Positions 14,823 through 19,869 of a stretch of 19,869 nucleotides of DNA are shown here, piece after piece. The notes under the pieces were generated by a model. The model saw only the letters and a list, made by a program, of their open reading frames with translations, searched no databases and was not told where the DNA came from. The first letter of the stretch is position 1; every line of letters begins with the position of its first letter. Origin of the DNA: Prado023 sp964638055 (lineage in GTDB: Bacteria > Actinomycetota > Actinomycetes > S36-B12 > CAIYMF01); assembly GCA_964638055.1 (NCBI GenBank), contig CAZWXF010000053.1, positions 1 to 19,869 of the forward strand, read 5' to 3'. The position numbers were made by a program, and so were the translations under genes.

Positions 14823-15512
14823 TCAGCCGCCGACGACGCGCACCTGCCAGATGGTGAACGCGTTGAGCTCCACCGACCTGATCCGGAACGGGAGGTACTG
14901 CACGGCGATCTCGTCCCTGGACAGGACGTATGCCGCCTGCGTGGCGATCGACCGGTAGTGGTTGCGGTGGTCAAGGGCCTTGACGAGGTACATCTCCTCG
15001 ACGAGTCCCTGCCTTCGAGCCGTGCGACGGCTCGACAGCCAGACTCCTGCCCTGTAGGCGAAGGACGGGTCGGTGGGGATCATCACGGTGATCACCGCCC
15101 CCGGGCGGGCGACGCGGCGGACCTCCTGGAAGACCCGCAGCGGGCTCTCGACGTGGTGCATGAGACACGTGACGATGACGCGATCGAAGGACGAGCCCGG
15201 CCAGGGCAGGTCCGAGGCATCGCACTGCGCCACGGAGATCCGGCTGTCTGCGAGCAGGCTGGCAGGGAGCTGGGGCGGATGCAGGTCGGACACGATGTAG
15301 CTGTCGAAGCCATGCCGCACATAGGGGACGTGCTCGCCACGGTTCCCACCGACCTCGAGAACTCGCGCGAAGTGCCGTTCGCGCCCGAACCGCCGCTCCA
15401 TCGACCGATGGAGGAATCGCTCGAACCCCGAGCCGTTCGCGGAGGCGGTGACGGAGCTGTAGTGGTTCGCGTACCAGGTGCGGATGATCTCCTCGCGTTC
15501 CGGGTCCGCCAC
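14823..15512 (-). CDS. Class I SAM-dependent methyltransferase (Methyltransf_11 type)
   Basis: Soluble methyltransferase of 229 residues from the GTG at 15512. Motif I is ARVLEVGGNRGEHV (49-62), a variant of the usual GxGxG loop. Next come YIVSDLHPPQLP (72-83) with the acidic end of beta2, VAQCDASDLPWPGSSFDRVIVTCLMHHVESP (94-124) with motifs II-III, and the post-motif VRRVARPGAVITVMIPTD (131-148). This is the Methyltransf_11 arrangement. The substrate is probably a sugar or glycan intermediate, judged from neighbours. Start choice: the GTG at 15512 follows a TACAGT box by six bases, which would make a leaderless transcript. The ATG at 15536 (eight more residues) lies before that box, and the extra codons CAT and AGT have unusual third positions. 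The gene is divergent from the nucleotidyltransferase operon. Downstream on the same strand only pseudogene remnants follow. Confidence 0.86.
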   Translation of the reverse strand: MADPEREEIIRTWYANHYSSVTASANGSGFERFLHRSMERRFGRERHFARVLEVGGNRGEHVPYVRHGFDSYIVSDLHPPQLPASLLADSRISVAQCDASDLPWPGSSFDRVIVTCLMHHVESPLRVFQEVRRVARPGAVITVMIPTDPSFAYRAGVWLSSRRTARRQGLVEEMYLVKALDHRNHYRSIATQAAYVLSRDEIAVQYLPFRIRSVELNAFTIWQVRVVGG

Positions 15513-15518
15513 GCAGCA

Positions 15519-15524
15519 ACTGTA
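15519..15524 (-). promoter_or_regulatory. Putative -10 box, leaderless promoter of the methyltransferase gene
   Basis: On the minus strand, ATTACAGT is followed by TGCTGC and then GTG. TACAGT fits TANNNT, and the six-base discriminator places the transcription start on or next to the G of the GTG codon at 15512. Leaderless messages are common in actinobacteria. No clear -35 is seen, so support is limited to position and sequence of the -10. Confidence 0.32.
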
Positions 15525-15759
15525 ATGCCGGGGCATCACGGCCCCGTGACCCACGCGACGAGCGCTCCCGTCCCCCACTCGGCCCGCGGACCGCTCGCCA
15601 AGAGTGGCTGGGCTGCAATCGGGGCACAGAGCCACGGCCACGCGGTCGCCGGTGGGAAGCCGAGGAGGACGTGGCTGCGGAGCCACTGGGGAGGTCGTGT
15701 CATGCTGGTTGCGCCGGCACGTACGTTACGCTCCCAGGCGCATCAGGAACGGAGGGATC

Positions 15760-16461
15760 GTGCAGCACGCTGTCGTCCTTGCCGGCGGGCTCGGTACGCG
15801 GCTCCGCCCGCACACCGTGGTCCTGCCCAAGCCCCTGATCCCGCTCGGCGGCGAGTCCATCCTCGAGCGGCTCCTGCGCTCCGTGGCAGCCTCCGGGATC
15901 ACCCAGGTGACGATCAGCCTGGGCTACCTGGGGCATCTGGTCGAGGCCGTGATCGGGGACGGTTCCAGGTTCGGCCTGCAAGTGAGCTACACGCGCGAGG
16001 AGACCCCGCTGGGCACGGCCGGCGCCCTCGGGCTCATCCCCTTCGCCGTTGCAGAGGACGACTGCGTGCTCGTCGTCAACGGAGACACCCTCACATCGCT
16101 CGACCTGGCCGGCCTGTTCACCTGGTTCGAGGGTTCAGGGGCCGCTGCGGCGATGGTCTGCGTCCGCCGCGAGGTGACGATCGACTACGGAGTCGTCATC
16201 TCCGACGAGGCTGACCGCCTGGTGGAGATCCGGGAGAAGCCCACGACGACGAACACGATCAGCACTGGGATCAACATGTTCCGGGGCAGGGCGCTGTCCC
16301 GCCTGACCCCCGGTCCGCTGGACATGCCGGACTTCCTGATGTCGCTGGTCAGCTCGGGCGAGACCGTGGTGTGCAGGGTCGTCGACGACCTCTGGATGGA
16401 CCTGGGACGCGTCGAGGATCTGGTGGCGGCCGAAGACCTCATCGCGCAGAACCGGCTATGA
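15760..16461 (+). CDS. Sugar-1-phosphate nucleotidyltransferase
   Basis: Cytoplasmic enzyme that joins a sugar 1-phosphate to an NTP to give a nucleotide sugar and pyrophosphate. The 233-residue protein has the GGLGTRLRPHT signature at 9-19, LPKPLIPLGG at 22-31 with Lys24, GYLGH at 55-59, and the metal-binding NGDTLTSLDL at 107-116 (Asp109). YGVVISD, IREKPTTTNTISTGINMF and WMDLGRVEDL follow. It lacks the C-terminal beta-helix of GlmU and is of the short GMP/HddC-like type. Nucleotide and sugar specificity cannot be read from sequence; GDP-mannose-type, heptose or other hexoses are possible. The GTG at 15760 has GGAGGG 3 bases upstream. The open frame back to 15604 has no ribosome site and no homology. 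It is the first of four overlapping genes, and its stop shares ATGA with the next start. Confidence 0.92.
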   Translation: MQHAVVLAGGLGTRLRPHTVVLPKPLIPLGGESILERLLRSVAASGITQVTISLGYLGHLVEAVIGDGSRFGLQVSYTREETPLGTAGALGLIPFAVAEDDCVLVVNGDTLTSLDLAGLFTWFEGSGAAAAMVCVRREVTIDYGVVISDEADRLVEIREKPTTTNTISTGINMFRGRALSRLTPGPLDMPDFLMSLVSSGETVVCRVVDDLWMDLGRVEDLVAAEDLIAQNRL

Positions 16462-17324
16462 CGACGGCGCCTCCCGTGATCCTGGTCGGCGCCAGTGGCT
16501 GGCTGGGCAGCCGACTGGCCGGAGCACTGCCCGGTCACACGCCCGTGTCGGCCCGAGCGGTGCTGGCGACCCGTGGCAGCAACGTCGCCCCCCTGCTGTC
16601 GGGCGCCGGGGTGATCGTCGTCAACGCCGCAGGCCTGAAGCGGGGAGATCCCGAGGCCCTTCGGCAGGCCAACGCCCGGCTGGTGGCGGTGCTCGTCGAC
16701 GCCCTCGGATCAGGGGGCGGGCACCTCGTCCACATCGGCTCCGCCGCGGAGTACGGCCTGTCCCAGCCGGGGGGGCTGTGCGTGGAGTCGGCGGCGTGCT
16801 CCCCAGATTCCGAGTACGGCCGCTCCAAGCTCGAAGGGACCGAGATCGCCCTGAGCGCGGGCAGAGCGACGGTCCTGCGGGTGTTCAACATCTTGGCCTC
16901 ACCTCCTCAGCCGGACAGCCCGCTGGCGGACATCGTCGGCCGAACGGCAGCGGGCATCGCCGAGCACCGTGACGTGGAGCTCTTGAGCGCCGGCACGGTC
17001 CGCGACTGGACGACCGTGGAGTTCGTCCGCGAGTCGGTCGCCTGCGCCGCCCAGCAACGTCCCCAAGGCGTGTTCAACGTCTGCTCCGGGCGGCCCGTGG
17101 TGATGGGGGATGCCGTGGAGAGGGTCCTGAGCTCCCGACGGGAGGGCATAAGGGTGCTCGACCTGGGTCGCTTCCCCGCGACGACCGTCATCGGGAGTCC
17201 GGATGCCTGGGCGACGGCGTCGGGCCTGCGTGCCGAGACCGACACCGACTCGCTCGCGCAGGTGATCGCGGGCAGCCTCCCGCCCGGTCGCGAGGCGGAC
17301 GACGGAGGTGGGGACGGCTCGTGA
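16458..17324 (+). CDS. NAD(P)-dependent epimerase/dehydratase (extended SDR)
   Basis: Cytoplasmic sugar-nucleotide-modifying enzyme of 288 residues. The Rossmann motif GASGWLG is at 11-17. IVVNAAGLKRGD (53-64) corresponds to the NAG/AA block, HIGSAAEYG (92-100) holds the active-site Ser, and the catalytic pair is Tyr120/Lys124 in EYGRSK. VLRVFNI follows and a C-terminal substrate part begins near residue 170 (RDWTTVEFVRESV). It is shorter than GalE or RmlB and closer in size to RmlD/reductase-type SDRs; a 4-ketoreductase or epimerase role on the product of the CapD-like neighbour is inference. The ATG at 16458 overlaps the stop of the nucleotidyltransferase (ATGA), and its stop overlaps the next start (GTGA). 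Confidence 0.9.
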   Translation: MTTAPPVILVGASGWLGSRLAGALPGHTPVSARAVLATRGSNVAPLLSGAGVIVVNAAGLKRGDPEALRQANARLVAVLVDALGSGGGHLVHIGSAAEYGLSQPGGLCVESAACSPDSEYGRSKLEGTEIALSAGRATVLRVFNILASPPQPDSPLADIVGRTAAGIAEHRDVELLSAGTVRDWTTVEFVRESVACAAQQRPQGVFNVCSGRPVVMGDAVERVLSSRREGIRVLDLGRFPATTVIGSPDAWATASGLRAETDTDSLAQVIAGSLPPGREADDGGGDGS

Positions 17325-18514
17325 GCCCGCAGCTGAACGACCTGGCAGCGCTCAGCGCCGTGATCACGGACCGCGACCGGTCCGTCTTCTCGTCGGCGAT
17401 GGCGGCCGTCGACGACCGCTTCGCGGAGCTGTTCGGCGGCGCCACCGTCCTCGTCACGGGGGGAGGCGGGTTCATCGGTGGTCAGGCGATCCGCGTCGTC
17501 CTGCGCCACCGGCCCAAGCGGCTGGTCGTGGCCGACGTCAACGAGAACGCACTTGCGGAGCTCGTGCGCGACCTGCGCGTCGAGGGCTCCATCCCCGCGG
17601 AGACGCGCTTCGAGCCCCGCCTCCTGGACATCACCGGGCCCCTCGTCCGGCCGATGGCGGACCTGGATGGGCCCTTCGACGTCGCCATGGCGTTCGCGGC
17701 CGCCAAGCACGTGCGCAGCGAACGCGATCCGATCTCCGCGCTGCACATGGTCAATGTGAACATCAACGGCACCCGTCGTGTCGCCGACGCGGTCATGAGC
17801 CAGAACCCCGAGTGCAAGCTCTTCGTCGTCTCCACGGACAAGGCCGCCGACCCCTCGAGCATGATGGGCGCGAGCAAGCGGATCATGGAGATGCAGGTCC
17901 TCGGAGCCCATCCGGCCGCGACGACGACCCGGTTCGCCAACGTCGCGTTCTCGACCGGCTCCTTGCTGGAGAGCTGGCTGATCCGCCTGGAGCGCGGCCA
18001 GTTGTTGTCCGTACCCAGCGACACCCGCAGGTTCTTCGTGAGCCCCGCCGAGTCGGGCGAGCTGTGCGCCCTGGCCACCGCCGCACCTCCGGGCTCCATC
18101 GCGATCCCGGCCAAGGGGGCGGTGACGTCGCTGGACCTCCTCGACGCGCTTCGTCGCCTGATCGACTTCCGGGGCGAGCGACTCGTCGTGGTCGAGTCCC
18201 TCGAGGAGGCCGCCGCCGCCCATCGGGCACCCGGCTTGAGGGTGGCCCTCATGACTCCCCGCGATACGGCCGGGGAGAAGGCGGTCGAGATCTTCGTGGG
18301 TCGGGATGAGCAGGCCACTGGATGGCTCACCGGTGTCGACGTGGTGCGGTCCACCTCCGACCTGGAGGCCACCGGCGAGTTCTGTGGCTGGGTCGAGGAG
18401 TCACTTGCCGCGGGATCGGTCCCCAGCCTGGACGCGATCGCCGACCGATTGGCCAAGGCGCTGCCGACCTTCAAGCACGTCCGCAGTGAGCTCGGTCTCG
18501 ACGACAGGGTATGA
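17321..18514 (+). CDS. CapD/FlaA1-like nucleotide-sugar 4,6-dehydratase
   Basis: Polysaccharide-biosynthesis SDR (Polysacc_synt_2 type), 397 residues, without membrane helices. It has a helical lead of about 40 residues, the cofactor loop LVTGGGGFIGG at 44-54, and VADVNENAL at 70-78 for the adenosine ribose. The family hallmark AAAKHVRSERDP is at 126-137, NVNINGTRRV at 145-154, and STDKAADPSSMMGASKRIMEM at 171-191. The usual catalytic Tyr of YxxxK is Met182, with Lys186 kept, as is typical for FlaA1/CapD/PglF enzymes. Known relatives remove water from UDP-GlcNAc, some with C5 inversion; here the substrate may instead be the product of the nucleotidyltransferase two genes upstream. The C-terminal LMTPRDTAGEKAVEIF block is also family-like. 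The GTG at 17321 overlaps the previous stop, with GGAGG and GGGGA upstream. Its stop shares ATGA with the GT2 gene. Confidence 0.92.
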   Translation: MSPQLNDLAALSAVITDRDRSVFSSAMAAVDDRFAELFGGATVLVTGGGGFIGGQAIRVVLRHRPKRLVVADVNENALAELVRDLRVEGSIPAETRFEPRLLDITGPLVRPMADLDGPFDVAMAFAAAKHVRSERDPISALHMVNVNINGTRRVADAVMSQNPECKLFVVSTDKAADPSSMMGASKRIMEMQVLGAHPAATTTRFANVAFSTGSLLESWLIRLERGQLLSVPSDTRRFFVSPAESGELCALATAAPPGSIAIPAKGAVTSLDLLDALRRLIDFRGERLVVVESLEEAAAAHRAPGLRVALMTPRDTAGEKAVEIFVGRDEQATGWLTGVDVVRSTSDLEATGEFCGWVEESLAAGSVPSLDAIADRLAKALPTFKHVRSELGLDDRV

Positions 18515-19575
18515 CGAGCATGCTTGAGTTCCAGGTCGAGACGTCGCAGCGGACCACGAAGCGAACGCTGTGCGTCGTCGTCCCGCTGTACAACGAGGAG
18601 GAAGGCATCCTCGCCTTCCACGACGCGCTCACGGCGGTGCTCCGGGGCGTCGAGGAACGGTACGAGTGGACCGTCCTGTACGTGGTCGACCCGTCGCGCG
18701 ACGACACCGCCTCGCGCGTCCGCGAGCTCGCCAGCCGCGACCCGCGGGTAGGTGGGATCTTCCTGCTCCGTCGAGCCGGCCACCAGATGTCGCTCATCGC
18801 GGGCATGCAGAGGAGTCACGCTGACGCCTGCATCACCATGGACGGGGATCTCCAGCACCCTCCCGAGATGATCCCGAGGATGCTCGAGATGTTCGAGGAC
18901 GGCGCGGACGTCGTCCAGACCGTGCGGCTGCACACGGTGGGCCAGGGCCGGATCCGCCGAACCCTCTCGGTCTGGTTCTACCGAGTGATCAACCGGCTCT
19001 CGTCCGTGCCCATGGTCCAGGGAGGTGCTGACTTCAGGCTGATGTCGGCCCGAGTGGTGCGGATCCTCTGCGAGGGCATCGTGGAGAACGATCGGTTCAT
19101 CCGGGGCCTGATCCCCTGGCTCGGCCTGCCGACGTCCGTCCTCGAGTTCACCGCGCCCGAGCGAGTGGCGGGGAAGAGCAGCTACACGATGGGTCGCAGC
19201 TTCTCCCTGGCCGCGTCCGGAATCGTCTCGTTCAGCAAGGTCCCCCTGCACTTCGGCATCGGGCTTGGACTCGTCGTCAGCGTCCTGGGTCTCCTTGGAG
19301 GCATCGGAGCGGTCGTGGCACGCCTGAGCGGAGCGCCCATTCCCGCGGGCTGGACGAGCCTGGTGGTGATGATGGCGCTGCTGGCAGGGGCGCAGCTCAT
19401 CACGCTCGGCATCATCGGGATGTACATCGGGGTCGTGTTCGACGAGACCAAGCGACGCCCCCAGATCCTGGTCGCGGACTCCGTCGGAGCCGTCGAGCGG
19501 GACCTCGTCCCCACAAGCCCCCAACCCCCCACAAGGCTCCAGCCAGAGACCCTGGCCCCCCGGGAACCCGCCTGA
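18511..19575 (+). CDS. GtrB/ArnC-like GT2 glycosyltransferase with two membrane helices
   Basis: Membrane-anchored family 2 glycosyltransferase of 354 residues, probably forming a polyprenyl-phosphate sugar. Seen: LCVVVPLYNEEEGI (20-33), the metal site MDGDLQHPPEMIP (110-122), RRTLSVWFYRVINRLSSV (149-166), GGADFRLMSARVV (171-183), FIRGLIPWLG (196-205), and ERVAGKSSYTMGRSFSLAASGIVSFSKVPL (217-246), the GtrB/ArnC-type block before the first helix. Helices lie at about 248-271 and 283-308, and MYIG-VFDETKRRPQ ends the core. The tail is Pro-rich and variable. One oddity: the usual DDGSxDxT is replaced by VVDPSRDDT (58-66), so the first Asp is Val and the Gly is Pro. The ATG at 18511 shares ATGA with the dehydratase stop, making this the last of four coupled genes and the likely user of their nucleotide sugar. 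Confidence 0.93.
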   Translation: MTSMLEFQVETSQRTTKRTLCVVVPLYNEEEGILAFHDALTAVLRGVEERYEWTVLYVVDPSRDDTASRVRELASRDPRVGGIFLLRRAGHQMSLIAGMQRSHADACITMDGDLQHPPEMIPRMLEMFEDGADVVQTVRLHTVGQGRIRRTLSVWFYRVINRLSSVPMVQGGADFRLMSARVVRILCEGIVENDRFIRGLIPWLGLPTSVLEFTAPERVAGKSSYTMGRSFSLAASGIVSFSKVPLHFGIGLGLVVSVLGLLGGIGAVVARLSGAPIPAGWTSLVVMMALLAGAQLITLGIIGMYIGVVFDETKRRPQILVADSVGAVERDLVPTSPQPPTRLQPETLAPREPA

Positions 19576-19597
19576 GCCGAGACGACCGGGCCACGAT

Positions 19598-19611
19598 GGG
19601 GCGATCGCCCC
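19598..19611 (+). terminator. Perfect GGGGCGATCGCCCC palindrome after the four-gene operon
   Basis: A 14-base perfect palindrome begins 22 bases after the stop codon at 19575 and can form a 5-base GC stem with a GATC loop, followed by CCCACC. Its position suits an intrinsic terminator for the operon, but there is no U-tract. Confidence 0.4.
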
Positions 19612-19851
19612 CCACCTCCAGCCCCCTACGCCGTCAGGAGGGCTTGCGCGCCCTGCTGGACCTGTCCGAGACGAACCCAGCCGAGCCGAGATCCGCCACC
19701 ATCTCGACCGGTTCTGCAAGTCGGCAGCCACCTGCCCAAGGCGCACGCCGGGCCCAAGCCCAGTCCGGAACGAAGCACTCACCCCAGCCGCACGTCATTC
19801 CATGCAACCAACGAATCCCGGACGCGGCGCATCCCACCAACCCCGCACGTC

Positions 19852-19869
19852 GGTCGAGCCCGTCGAGAC
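19852..19869 (+). repeat. REP-like repeat copy at the right edge
   Basis: GGTCGAGCCCGTCGAGAC is identical over 18 bases to the copy at 1994-2011 and in the same orientation. It is cut by the window end. It lies in the gene-free tail after 19575, where the only open frames (for example 19634-19840 on the minus strand) look like composition artefacts. Confidence 0.8.

Noticed and set aside
14026..14958. 310-residue plus-strand open frame across the decayed region
   Set aside because: No recognisable domain; it crosses the SGNH remnant and the methyltransferase end, both on the other strand, and is low-complexity Arg/Gly/Pro.
19634..19840. Small minus-strand open frame at the right end
   Set aside because: No ribosome site or known domain; high Trp/Cys/Arg content and the AEPVEM string suggest repeat-derived noncoding sequence.

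Overview
This window is a high-GC, GC3-rich segment that looks actinobacterial. Evidence is the frequent GTG starts, pervasive 4-base ATGA/GTGA overlaps, long GC-driven shadow frames, and intergenic GGTCGAGCCCGTCGAGACC-type repeats of the kind I associate with Micrococcales-like genomes. The genus cannot be named from the sequence alone. Almost every gene belongs to a cell-surface glycan locus: nucleotide-sugar enzymes, GT2/GT4 glycosyltransferases, polytopic GT-C-like membrane proteins, a flippase-like membrane protein and methyltransferases. No tRNA, rRNA, CRISPR array, transposase or integrase was found.

Layout from left to right. (i) 1-1840, minus: gmd (GDP-mannose 4,6-dehydratase) followed by a second, divergent GMD paralogue that runs off the left edge. 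(ii) 2224-3279, plus: a DPM1-like GT2 with two C-terminal membrane segments. It is bracketed by inverted copies of a two-unit REP-like repeat (1969-2028 and 3373-3414). (iii) 3430-6612, minus: a coupled three-gene unit of SAM methyltransferase-like protein, AglD/LPG-synthase-type membrane protein and DUF2142 membrane protein. (iv) 6932-9556, plus: a fused GT2+GT4 enzyme with three 38-residue DWYL repeats at its N-terminus. It converges on (v) 9567-13553, minus: two large GT-C/YfhO-like membrane proteins. (vi) About 13566-14820: a decayed stretch holding a broken AlgX/AlgJ-like SGNH O-acyltransferase gene and a second broken, unrecognised frame. (vii) 14823-15512, minus: a SAM methyltransferase. 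(viii) 15760-19575, plus: four genes linked by 4-base overlaps, namely sugar-1-phosphate nucleotidyltransferase, extended SDR, CapD/FlaA1-like dehydratase and a GtrB-like GT2.

Taken together, the inferred picture is as follows. GDP-linked 6-deoxy/4-keto sugars come from the gmd side, and a second nucleotide sugar comes from the four-gene operon. The two DPM/GtrB-like GT2 enzymes could load sugars on polyprenyl phosphate, and the GT-C-like proteins could then use those lipid-linked donors outside the membrane. The GT2-GT4 fusion would extend the chain in the cytoplasm. Methyltransferases and a now broken acyltransferase would decorate it. No Wzx, Wzy, Wzm/Wzt or initiating phosphoglycosyltransferase is visible, so the export route lies outside the window or is non-standard.
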